Positions 43,441 through 53,349 of a stretch of DNA of 64,000 nucleotides are shown in pieces (position 1 is the first letter of the stretch; every line of letters starts with the position of its first letter). The notes under the pieces are model-generated. The model searched no databases. It was not told the DNA's origin and saw nothing but the letters and a program-made list of their open reading frames with translations. The translations under genes were made by a program, and so were the position numbers. The stretch is from Lunularia cruciata (Eukaryota; Streptophyta; Marchantiopsida; Lunulariales; Lunulariaceae). Where the stretch lies: assembly GCA_948567375.1 (NCBI GenBank), contig OX419755.1:83222218-83286217 (forward strand). Reading direction: 5' to 3'.

Positions 43441-46400
43441 AGAAAACACAAAGGATAGGAAGAACCTATCAAGCCGTACAAGGGAGAGACAAAATAGGTA
43501 AAATGGGTCTAAGCACTAGTAAAGTCGACATGAGAAATCTGTCCTACCGCACCTAAGATATCCGAGCTATGCATGTCCTACGGTCTACAAAAAATTGGAG
43601 CATTTGAAGGAGCATCACCTAGTTTGATTGCTCTCCTATAGATTGCACCAGCCATTGACCTTCATAGACCCATACACACATATTGTCTAAAATATGCTAC
43701 AAAGTATGAGAGTGAGAGTGGTACCCCATGGCGCCTAACATAATAAGATCTTGTGCACTCCTTGATAATGTGTTGAACACCGTGTTTATCACTCTATATA
43801 ACTCCAAGGCTAGGGGAACAAAGAGGTGATCTTGCTGCATACCCTTTTACTTGGAGACCTTGCACTTACTGCCCATCCAAGGGAAAGGTAATCACTCTCT
43901 CCAAAGTGTATCATGTCTTGGATCCAAAACAACAACATCAACTACTATCACCTGATCATCTTGGGCTAAGTATAAGTCTTCCTTGACATGTGTCATCTGC
44001 AAAGCATACAACTGCTCCCTCCAAGCTAGATATCCACTCTCTTGTGCCATAGCAAACACTATGTCCCTAATAGCATTGTGGGTAGCTATTCTCTGTCCTC
44101 TAAAAATACATTGTGCCATATGGACCGCTGTTGCATCAAGTGTAGAGCCACACTCACAAGTGATTAATGAAAATGCAAAAGGATGGACCAAACCTACGTG
44201 AAACGTCATCATTGTAGAGAAAGTGGCTGGTGCAAGTAAGAATGCTCTAATGCCCTAATGCATGCTCTAGCAAGAGCCTCCACCCTTGCTAGAGTAAGAG
44301 CAAAGACATGCTTTAGTAGCTTGAGGAATGGATGAGGCAACTAAGAGAGAATGTAGCGTATGCTGACACTGTTGCTCCATCAAGGAACACTGTAAACCTC
44401 TAGTCCAATCTAATGGTAGTGAAGCAAAAGATGGAAGATCCTTGCATGCCCATGAGGATAGACTATCTCTTGTCTGCAACAATAACATCTAGAGGGAAAA
44501 CAATCCTCCACCTTTATCACATAAGTCTCCAAAACTAGCCTATTAACAACCACAAAATAAGAGAAAAGTAGGGTTGCCAAGAGAGCCCAAGTACCCAAAA
44601 GTGCTATAGATTTCATCTCCTCCATGGATAGAAAGCCAAACCCTCCACACAAGATTGGTAGGGATGTTTATCTACATGCCAAATCCCCTATCACACACTC
44701 AAACATCCTTGGTACAATAATATCACAAAAGACTCCCATAATCCTCCTATCAAAGGCTCTCAAACGTGATATGAAGGTCAAGGAGGGAGGAATTATGTGG
44801 AGGAGATATGTTGGTCAACAAGCAATACTAGAGGAGAGCATACCAAATTTCACCTATAGATCTCCTAGTAATGGAAGGTCATCCATATGGAGAACATCAT
44901 CTACAAGGGCAACATCTAAGAAGCATGTGACAAAATCCTTGGATCCTACCAGCACTTCAAGAACACATAGTCCATCTATAGATGTGATACACCTCTCTTG
45001 AAGCTCAAGGGAGGAAGGGATACCTAAAGGGGACCATGCCTTCATTTTGACACCTTGACTCTCAAGCCTACTAGATGTAGTTTGGTAGTAAATTGGTCAA
45101 AGGCCTGGCTAATCTGATCTATAGGACCCATGATGTGTATCATCTACCAAGGAGAGAAATATGTAACTTAGCATGGCCAAAGTAGCAGAAAAGAGAGCTC
45201 TAAAGTGAGCCATGGAAAATAAGGGTCCTCCTAAAAGATCTCCCTAATGTGTACCAACAATTGACTCTAAGATGGTGACTCCTTCCTATGAACAACCGTG
45301 CTGGTAGTAAACAGAAGCATGAGAGCTAGAAAAGAAACTGCACAAAAGGAATAAGTCTCTCCAAGGATCCATCAGCCTCCCTTAGCTCTCTAAGATGGAT
45401 GCTCATGAGACACTATTAAAAGTGTTCTCAACATCCACTTCTAGGATGATCTACTTTGGATGGATATCTAGGAGTGCCCAAATGCCTAGAGATATAGCCT
45501 CATATCCTCCAAGTTTAGCTACTCCAAACTGATGTGGACTAAGGTGTTGTCAAAAGTGAGAATGATGATAAAGAACAATGGTGCAACTGACCAAGCACAA
45601 AAAAGATCTCTCCAAGAGCAATCGATTCAATGCTCCCCATGTCACTTTTTATTGCAAGAAGTCAACTAGCACCTAATACCCAACTAATAGACATAGGAAT
45701 GTTTCTTCTCACTATTGCTATAGCCACTTAAAAAAACTTGGTAAAACCACTAAAAGAATCATCTACATGAAAGCAATCTCTAAGATGCTCATATACCATC
45801 CTTGACAAGCCTCTTGAGGAAAGATGAGAGGCAATGCACAATGCTTATGCAAAAAGTGACCTATCAAGACATAAAGGTTGCTAAGGTTGATAATCTAAGA
45901 CCTCTAGTGGTAATCCTTCTCCTGCTATAGGATGTAATGAGCATGGGGAGAAGATAGTGTCTCATCTATAGGACTAGCCATAGACAAAGGGTGTAATGCT
46001 CGTGCTGCTCTACTAAACTCTCTTGCCTAATCCAATGTCCTATATTGTTGTAATCAATTAGACTTTGTGATATCCTATGGCAAAAACTATCTCCTAAAAG
46101 ATGCAACGCTAACAAAATTCTCTTATAGGGCCGCCCAATCCCTTGCTCGGAATTGATGAAATCTAGCAGCCACCTCACTATGCCCTGCATGTCCTCCTCT
46201 AGTATAACAAAGACACCATCAAGGGAGTAAGAGGAATAGGAACCATGCTTACTCATCCAAGGGATCATGTGCCAAACAATCAAGTGGTAGACAAAAAGCC
46301 TATCAAGCCTCATCATGGAGTGTACAGGGTAGCTTATAGAATAAATGTGGACATGGAAAATTAGTCTCAAATAACCCAAAAATGCAATCCTCTTGAGAAG

Positions 46401-46461
46401 CTAACCACTCCCATGACTCAATTTGTATCCTTAGAATGGTCAAAAAAAGGGATAGAGGAAG
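43441..46461 (-). pseudogene. LINE-like (non-LTR) reverse transcriptase relic
   Basis: Minus-strand frames in order: MDKHGS-type and EEDMQGIVRWLLDF block (45966-46379), LEVDVENTFNSVS near 45400-45460 (the DxxxAFNSV block of non-LTR RT), GGFGFLSMEEMKSIALLGTWAL (44560-44640), and a terminal Cys/His region, CECGSTLDATAVH..C.FRGQRIATHNAIRD (43892-44212), typical of plant and moss LINE-type RT proteins. The reading frame is split by many stops. It is the host sequence into which element D inserted at 46461. The first 430 bases of the interval are poorly conserved. Confidence 0.7.
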
Positions 46462-46917
46462 TGTAACAATATGGAGTTTAAAAATGAAGTTAGTTAGGGC
46501 TAACAAAGTAGCAAGTAGGCCAAATTTCTAGATTCTAAATGCTAGTGAATAGGCCAAAATTTCTAAATTCTAGGAGTATCTAGGAAGCCTTTTGGGAAGC
46601 TTTCCAGCTAGCTTAGCTTGCATCCCAAGTATGAAGTTTCTAGAAGGAAGCATCTAGAAGCTTCTAACTAGCTTAGCTTGCATGCCAAGTCAATGATTTC
46701 TAGGAGAAAGCTTCTTGAGAAGCTCCCTAGTTAACTTGGCTTGCAATCCAAGAAAGAGGCTCAAGGAGGCCTCTTGATAAGCTTCTCAAGAGCCTTGTAT
46801 GCTCCTTATAAATACCAAAGACAAAGCTCATATTAGGCATTTGGAGTTTCCTACACTCAAGTGTCCCAATGTGATCGTCCATTCTCTTATTTCTCTCCTA
46901 GGTCTTGGTCTTCTACA
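46462..46917 (+). repeat. 5' LTR of element D
   Basis: Starts TGTAACAATATGG and ends TTCTACA just before TTAGGATTAGAGC, a worn primer-binding site. Inside it, AGCTTAGCTTGCA and TTCTAGAAG-type short repeats recur, and CTTATAAATA (near 46804) could be the TATA box. Confidence 0.85.
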
Positions 46918-47316
46918 TTAGGATTAGAGCAAGAATGGGATGGATGGAATTTATGGACTGCCAAGTCCATTTTCGTCAAACCATTGGGATTTTCATGTGT
47001 GGGTATTACCCAAGCATCATTTCACATAGTTGATCACCTCATTCTTTGGGCAGAATTTTTTGAATGTGATTACCTTGTCCAATAAATCCTTGGTACTTCT
47101 GGTTGTAACTTATGGAGAATGGTAGACGTGTTTCATCTATGTGTTAATAAATTAGATAAATTGGGAGTAGTGTGATAAAGTAGTAGCCATGGTACCAATG
47201 CTTGAGATTATCATTGTTATGTATAAACAAATCAAGCACCTTACTTGATTGTTGGATGAACAAAACCATCAACAACAATAGCATGTAGAAAGAACACCAA
47301 TTTGAGAAGGAGAAGA

Positions 47317-48179
47317 CCAAATCCAATTTCCAAAACCCAAGGTATATGAAGGCAAGAATCTTCAGGGTGTAGTGGAGAATTTTGTGTTTTACTACAAATA
47401 TTATTTTGAAGCTACCAATCTTCAAGATGAACAGATAAAGATTCTCTTGGCTTCTAGTCAATTGGATGGAGTAGCAAAGCTATGGTGGCAATTTTGAGTG
47501 GAGCGAGTGGAATAGAAATTTGTTGCACCAATCTTGACTTGGGAAAAATGCAAGAGTGTAATAATTGGTTGCTTCCAAGCTATAAATAACACACAAGCTG
47601 TACGAGATAGGTTGACAAAGTTAAAGCAAATTGGCCTTGTAAGAAGTTACATCATGCAATTCCATAACACCATCATGCAAATTCTAGATATTCTACAAGG
47701 TGAAGCTCTAGATCAATTTATGTGTTGCTTCAAGTCATGAACCAAATTAGAGGTAACTATGCAAGAGCTACAACACTTGGAGGAAGCCATGTAGTTGGTT
47801 GAACGCTTTGATTCCTTGATTGCAACAACTTGGTCTTGAACTTGACCTCCATAGAACCTTCTAATACACTACATACAAGTGGAAAAGCTTGCACTTATTG
47901 AGATTGATGCCATTCAAAGGAGACCACTTGGCACCACAAATGGAGAAAAATATGATAAAATGATGATTTTTTCTATTGTTGCCAAATTGGACATTGCATC
48001 GTTGAATGTCCACTCAAGAATGGGCAACCTCAACAAGTTGTCTAGATGGAGTTTGTGAAGCAGAATGATCAGGGAAACAAAGAATCCCATTATGAGATTT
48101 TGAGCTTCATACTAGGAACTTGATTAGTTCCAATAGGATTGAAGGCTCAATCTATGCAAGTTTGCTTCACTTGCAAGGT
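47317..48179 (+). pseudogene. Gag of element D
   Basis: Frames read GVVENFVFYYKYYFEATNL, KILLASSQLDGVAKLWW and (47534-47740) AVRDRLTKLKQIGLVRSYIMQF, the usual Gag core of plant gypsy elements. Near 47960-48010 a zinc knuckle remnant reads FYCCQIGHCIVEC with its first Cys lost. A stop (TGA) follows the LWWQF block. No intact product. Confidence 0.75.
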
Positions 48180-48480
48180 ATGATATCTAATAGTGGTTGT
48201 AGGATTTTGGTTGATTTTGAAGTTTAGAGAATTGCATTTCCATGCAATTAGCAAAGGAATTATATTTTCTTATCAAGCCAATAATTAGAAGTAGATTGAT
48301 GATGGTGGATGGTAGAAAAGATTATGCATTGCGTACCTCACATCTTGTTACATTCAAGATTGGAAAGGAGTATTTGGAATATATGAGGTTTGTAGTGGTA
48401 CCTCTACACTATGACATCATTTTAGGCCTGCCTTGGCTTGAACGTCATAAGGTTCAATCTGATTGGACCTAATGACAAAT
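48180..48480 (+). pseudogene. Retropepsin-like protease of element D
   Basis: The frame 48242-48472 reads LVTFKIG and ends HYDIILGLPWLERH, the conserved C-terminal block of gypsy retropepsins. The active-site Asp region upstream, near 48190-48240, is disrupted. It would have processed the D polyprotein. Confidence 0.7.
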
Positions 48481-48606
48481 TCAAGTATAACACCAAGGTA
48501 GGAATTTTTGAGTCAGTTATTTGGTACCTTTGAGTAAGAAATCTAAGAATAGTCACTCCCAAGATGAGAAGTTGTCAGGAAAGCAGCCATGGAGCAAATT
48601 TTGAAG

Positions 48607-48846
48607 GAAAATAAGTCCTAAGGTGGGAAGTTTGTTGAGAAAACAACCACAGAGCAAGCTTTGAAAGAAGATAAGTACCAAGATGGGAAGTATATTAGGA
48701 AAGCAACCATAGACCAAGCTTCAAAGGGAGATAAGTTCCTAGATGGGAAGTTTGTCAAGAAAGTAGCCATAGACCAAGCTTCAAAGGAGGATAAGTCCTT
48801 AGATGGGAAGTTTGTCAATGAAGTAGTTATGGAACAAGCTTTGGAG
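48607..48846 (+). repeat. Four in-frame 60-bp repeats (20-residue repeats) in element D
   Basis: Units at 48607, 48667, 48727 and 48787 each encode a variant of EDKxxDGKFVxKVxIDQASK. They lie between the protease and RT in the same frame as the following pol sequence. The units are charged and repetitive, with no known fold. Confidence 0.9.
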
Positions 48847-49404
48847 GAAGATAAGTCTGTAATTGCGATGCGGATCAAGCCAATTGCACAAGGAGAATTT
48901 GAAGAGGGTCAAGAGCCTCACCAAGCAATGGTTGATCAAATAGTTTAGGAGTTTGCAAATGTGTTTTTGGATAATCTGCCAAAGGGATTACCCTCAGATT
49001 GTGGTATGCCCTTCAAGATTGAGTTATTTCCAAGGAGTACTCCAATGAGTAGACCAATCTATTGACTCTCACCAAAGGAGTTGGAGGAGTTGCAAATAAC
49101 ACTTATAGAGTTTTTAGAGAAGGATTTCATATGACATAGTACATCTCCTTGGGGAGCACCTGTACTATTTTTCTAAAGAAGGATGGAGGACTTTATTTTT
49201 ATATTGATTACTATGGGCTTAATAAACAAACAATGAAGAATGCATATCTCTTGCCTTGAATTGATGACTTGCTTGATCAATTGAGTGGAGTATGATACTT
49301 CTCCAAGTTAAATCTCCATAGTGGCTATTGGCAAATCCCCATTGATAGGCAAGATGTGCAAAAGACTATCTTTTGCACATGGTATGTGCATTTTGAATGG
49401 AGAG
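48847..49404 (+). pseudogene. Element D reverse transcriptase, 5' part (interrupted by copy B)
   Basis: Frames read LPKGLPSD, GMPFKIELFPRSTPMSRPIY and SPWGAPV, the start of gypsy RT. The Y-G-LNK block and SGYWQIPIDRQDVQKT follow. The gene is cut at FEWR (AGAG, 49401-49404) and resumes at 59451. Stops at several places show decay before or after the insertion of B. Confidence 0.85.
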
Positions 49405-50067
49405 TGTTGTGCGTATATACATCGCTACACAACATACATCGCTGTCAACATCATACACTATAAAAGCACAACTCACACATAAGTCATACATAGACTCTAA
49501 AGTGCCACAATAATCAGATTGCTTAACATTCTCAACTCAACTCAACTCAGATCAGTACTTGATCTGTCACTCTATAAACTGCCAACAACTGGGCACTGAT
49601 TACAGTCAAGCCACACCCACTCAAGCATAGAGAATCCAGGTGACGCTCGCCGGCCTCTGTCCACCATAGCCAGGAACTCGAAGGCTCAACATCAGAGAAG
49701 TGAGCTCTCTGGAGCTCACTTCAAAACTATACCCCCTGGACTCGAGCTAGCCCTGAAACCCTAACGGTCCCGCTGACGGCACACTCGACGGTGCAAACGG
49801 TGCAAAGTGACGGTGGGCCCCACCGTGAAGTCAGTACCCCGAACACGAAATCTAACCGTCGGAAAGTAGTCCCTGAGAAACAGCTAGAATAACTCTAACT
49901 ACCATCACTGGAACTCCAGTGTCCGAGCATCTAGATGCGGAACTACAAATGGCGTGACAGCTGTCGTGCGTATATACATCGCTACACAACATACATCGCT
50001 GTCAACATCATACACTATAAAAGCACAACTCACACATAAGTCATACATAGACTCTAAAGTGCCACAA
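49405..50067 (-). repeat. Terminal repeats of copy B: B2 (49405-49510), A2 (49511-49959), GC, B1 (49962-50067)
   Basis: In element orientation B1, GC, A2, B2. B1 and B2 are 106 bases each and differ at one base near the end (TGTCG versus TGTTG in window orientation). A2 is 449 bases. The polypurine tract adjoins B1 at 50068-50080. The junction of A2 and B2 reads CTGATTA-TTGTGG, exactly what end-to-end joining of B-A units would give. Confidence 0.93.
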
Positions 50068-50235
50068 TCGCCCCCCTAGCTGGTGGTTAGGTCCCTCTAA
50101 CTCCAGATAGCCATCTACTCTAAGTATATGGTATACCCTCTAATGGGCAAAGATCAGGAGGCCGGGTGCTATGGAGCCCCATCGTTAGTCGCCTGTCTGC
50201 AATCTATACCATATAAAGAATGAACTAGCTATAGG

Positions 50236-52713
50236 TCAAGTACATCTAGGACATAACCACTGTCCCTGAGGAACCACTGTGAGGGGAGGAGTCATACATG
50301 CCATATGCCATCCTCTCAAACAGCTATCACACACTAACATAGTAGCAGCTCCACCAGAAGAGCCACATAACATACACCTCAAGCCTGCACGTACAAGTGC
50401 CAAGCTTGGGTCCATAGTACCATCAATGTTTGGGAGGTGGCATGGCGCACAATTGCGCACATGATCCTTCCAAACAACACCATCACGTCCTTCTAACACA
50501 AGGACTCCAGATGGCAAAACCTCGCGCACTCTCAAGATAGTGCGGCCTGTAGAAACATCAAGTGTCGTCGGTGTTGTCTGCTGTAGATATACATAGTCGC
50601 CTGGATGAAATCGACGGATCGAGGGTCTATAACCTCCTCCTCGAATGGTAGCATAGCGTAAAGTATCTCTATGCTGAGCAATCGCCAAGTTCTCGAAGGC
50701 CATCGGCATCACTCTCCGAAAGATCTCTGCCCGTTGAGAACATGCGCTCATCCATACATCAAGGTCATCCAAGTCCAAAACTACAGTAGCATCTCGACGA
50801 ATGGCTGCAGGTAAATCTGGATCTCGTCCATAGAGTAGAAAGTATGGAGAGAAGGATGCTAAGGAGGCTTGCCGGCTGAACCGATAGCCCATGGCCAACC
50901 AAGGTAACTGGAGATCCCAATCTCCCAAGTGGCCTCTCTGCAAACCATACTTTCGCAATCCTCTCTTCACCGTCTGAACCACTCTCTCTGCTAAGCCATC
51001 TGCCTCAGGGTGATCTCGAGATGTAGTACGATGATCAATCAAAGCCTTGTCACACAAGACCTGAAACTCTCCCAAGAACTCTGTACCCTGATCAGTCAAA
51101 ACCTCAGCTGGTGCACCAAAATGACTAAGAACTTGATCCAAGAACGAGTAAGCTGTCCCTTCACTAGACTTGTCAGGAAGTGCCACCAACTCAATCCACT
51201 TGGAGAAGTGCTCCACCATCACCAAAACATACCGATGATGTCTCACAGTCAGCGGTAAAGGTCCGGCGAATTCCAAACTCCAACGGTAACCCAATCCCAT
51301 GATAGGTAATGGGTGTAACTGTGGCGTAGGAGCATTGAATGATGCTCTAACTCGGTCACAAACCACACATCTGGCAACAAACTGTTGTACCTTGGTCTGC
51401 ATACCGCGCCACCAATAATGACTCTGGAGTAAGCTATATGTACGCTTTACTCCAAAATGTCCTAGCTCCTCATGAGCATGACGGACCAACTGTGGTCTCT
51501 GTGATGGAAGTGGTACTACTCGCACTCTACCATCCTCCCATACACGCAAAAGGTGTCTACCCTCCAATCTGAACCGTCTGGCTCGCTGAAGAACACGGTC
51601 TCTCTCCTTGGCCCCAACTTTGCCACCCACAACACCAGTGCAAAGATAGTCCATCACTAAGACATCATCATGAATGTCTCGCTGAACTGTACCAATATCT
51701 TCACTCTCTGGATCTGTGACCTCAATAACTCCTCCTGTATGCGCTGAGAGAGATACCACCAATGTCTCTGCAAATATACACAGAAAGGCTGATGCATGCC
51801 AACCTGGCACCATCTCCTCATCTGTCTCACCATGCCAACGTGCTCCGGTCTGATCCTGCTGGCTGGGACATGGGTTTCTACTCAACCCATCTGCATCACG
51901 GTTCACCACTCCAGGTCTGTGAACAACCGTGAAATCATACTCCTGTAAAATCAGAGCCCATCGTGCAAGCTTCCCTGAAAGCTTGTTGGACTCCATCAAC
52001 CACTTCAGCGGCTGATGATCAGTGATGAGAGTGAAGGGGTTACCAAATAGGTAACATCGGAAATGTGCTACTGCCCAAACTGCTGCCAAGCACTCTCCCT
52101 CATATGAACTATACTTTGCCTCCGCTGAATTGTTGGAGCGACTAGCATAGGCCACCACAAACTCCTTCTCCTCATCATCATGTTGGGTGAGCACCGCTCC
52201 AAGCCCCAACATACTCCAATCAGTGTGAACCTGAAATGGTCGTCCCCTGATCGGTCTCCTCAAAATAGGAGCAGATGTCAACCTCTCCTTGAGCTCTACA
52301 AAAGCTCTCTCTTGCTCATCTCCCCAACACCACTCTTGTGTAAGCTTGGTCAGCTTCGTCAAGGCCTTGGCAATGGCACTAAATCCTCTAACATAGCGGC
52401 AATAGAAGTTTGCCAACCCAAGGAATGCTCGCACTCTGCTCACATCCGTAGGCCGAGGAATACGTGCAATAGCCTCCACCTTGGTCTGCTGAACACCAAG
52501 TCCTCCGGGGTAGATAGTGTGACCCAAATACTCAACCTGCTCATGGAAGAACCTACACTTCCCAGGATGTAATTTGAGTCCATGAGATCTCAACCTCTCA
52601 AACACCTCCAACAACTGTCGCTCATGCTCCTCCACAGTAGTGCTATACACCAAAATGTCATCAATATAGCACCGAGCAAAATCCGGTCCAGCTAGGATCC
52701 TATCCATGACCCT
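50236..52713 (-). CDS. RT (from the YIDD region), RNase H, integrase and PHD finger, copy B
   Basis: Uninterrupted frame of about 825 codons. RT palm YIDDILVYST and thumb, RNase H (VHTDWS, EGECLAAVW, LITDHQPL), HHCC zinc domain (HAHEELGHFG, CVVCDR) and DDE core follow in order. The protein ends in a complete PHD finger with CMLC, CDSC, GWHMAC and WLCPRC. One oddity is that the first catalytic residue of the integrase reads Glu (LEF, codon 51271-51273), where copies A, C and I have Asp. Integrase of this copy is therefore probably inactive although the frame is open. The last codon before the stop and the stop TGA match copy A. Confidence 0.93.
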   Translation of the reverse strand, partial: RVMDRILAGPDFARCYIDDILVYSTTVEEHERQLLEVFERLRSHGLKLHPGKCRFFHEQVEYLGHTIYPGGLGVQQTKVEAIARIPRPTDVSRVRAFLGLANFYCRYVRGFSAIAKALTKLTKLTQEWCWGDEQERAFVELKERLTSAPILRRPIRGRPFQVHTDWSMLGLGAVLTQHDDEEKEFVVAYASRSNNSAEAKYSSYEGECLAAVWAVAHFRCYLFGNPFTLITDHQPLKWLMESNKLSGKLARWALILQEYDFTVVHRPGVVNRDADGLSRNPCPSQQDQTGARWHGETDEEMVPGWHASAFLCIFAETLVVSLSAHTGGVIEVTDPESEDIGTVQRDIHDDVLVMDYLCTGVVGGKVGAKERDRVLQRARRFRLEGRHLLRVWEDGRVRVVPLPSQRPQLVRHAHEELGHFGVKRTYSLLQSHYWWRGMQTKVQQFVARCVVCDRVRASFNAPTPQLHPLPIMGLGYRWSLEFAGPLPLTVRHHRYVLVMVEHFSKWIELVALPDKSSEGTAYSFLDQVLSHFGAPAEVLTDQGTEFLGEFQVLCDKALIDHRTTSRDHPEADGLAERVVQTVKRGLRKYGLQRGHLGDWDLQLPWLAMGYRFSRQASLASFSPYFLLYGRDPDLPAAIRRDATVVLDLDDLDVWMSACSQRAEIFRRVMPMAFENLAIAQHRDTLRYATIRGGGYRPSIRRFHPGDYVYLQQTTPTTLDVSTGRTILRVREVLPSGVLVLEGRDGVVWKDHVRNCAPCHLPNIDGTMDPSLALVRAGLRCMLCGSSGGAATMLVCDSCLRGWHMACMTPPLTVVPQGQWLCPRCT

Positions 52714-53349
52714 CTAGAACTCAGCAGGAGCATTCTTCAACCCAAATGGTAAGAACCTCCACTGATATAACACATCCTTGCCGTGAGGATCAATAGCCCA
52801 AAATGTTGTCTTGGACTTATCCTCCTCCCTGATCGGCAACTGATGATATCCCGCTCGAAGATCCAAAGTACTGAAGACCTTTGCATGCCCAATCGCATCA
52901 AAAATCTCCTCTGGTGTAGGCATGGCATACCGATCAGCCCTGGTCTGTCGGTTGATAGGATGGTAATCTCCACACATCCGCCTATCTGTATAGTTGCCAT
53001 GCATATCCTTCTTGGCTGGCATCACTGTCGCTGATGCATACTCTCCATGTGAAATCTCCACCAAACCAGCCTCAAAAAGGTCACTACTCCGGCTCTGAAT
53101 CAATGTCCTCTCCATCTCACTATATCGATAAGGACGTCGGAAAACAGGTGTGTCGCTAGTCAGCTCAATCCGTATACCAGGTCCCTTCAGAGCACCCAAA
53201 TCCTTCATACTGAAGGCAAAACAACTCGTGTGACTCCTCAAGAACCTCCAAACCCTCCGTCTTTCCTCTCCAGTAAGCTTGGGTCCAAGATCTGGCTCCC
53301 AAGTATCCTCTGTAACTGTAGTAGGAGTGGAAGACGTACTGACTGGCTG
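52714..53349 (-). CDS. Start of pol and RT fingers, copy B
   Basis: In frame after the conserved TAG. It begins with a short linker, then MKDLGALKGPGIRIEL, RPYRYSEME, the GEYASATVMPAKKD block, CGDYHPINRQTRADRY, STLDLRAGYHQLPI (first RT Asp) and FLPFGLKNAPAEF. It ends at TAG 52714-52716, where copy A has CAG. The stop sits between two conserved RT blocks, so it is a private nonsense change and the RT continues in frame at 52713. Confidence 0.9.
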   Translation of the reverse strand, partial: QPVSTSSTPTTVTEDTWEPDLGPKLTGEERRRVWRFLRSHTSCFAFSMKDLGALKGPGIRIELTSDTPVFRRPYRYSEMERTLIQSRSSDLFEAGLVEISHGEYASATVMPAKKDMHGNYTDRRMCGDYHPINRQTRADRYAMPTPEEIFDAIGHAKVFSTLDLRAGYHQLPIREEDKSKTTFWAIDPHGKDVLYQWRFLPFGLKNAPAEF

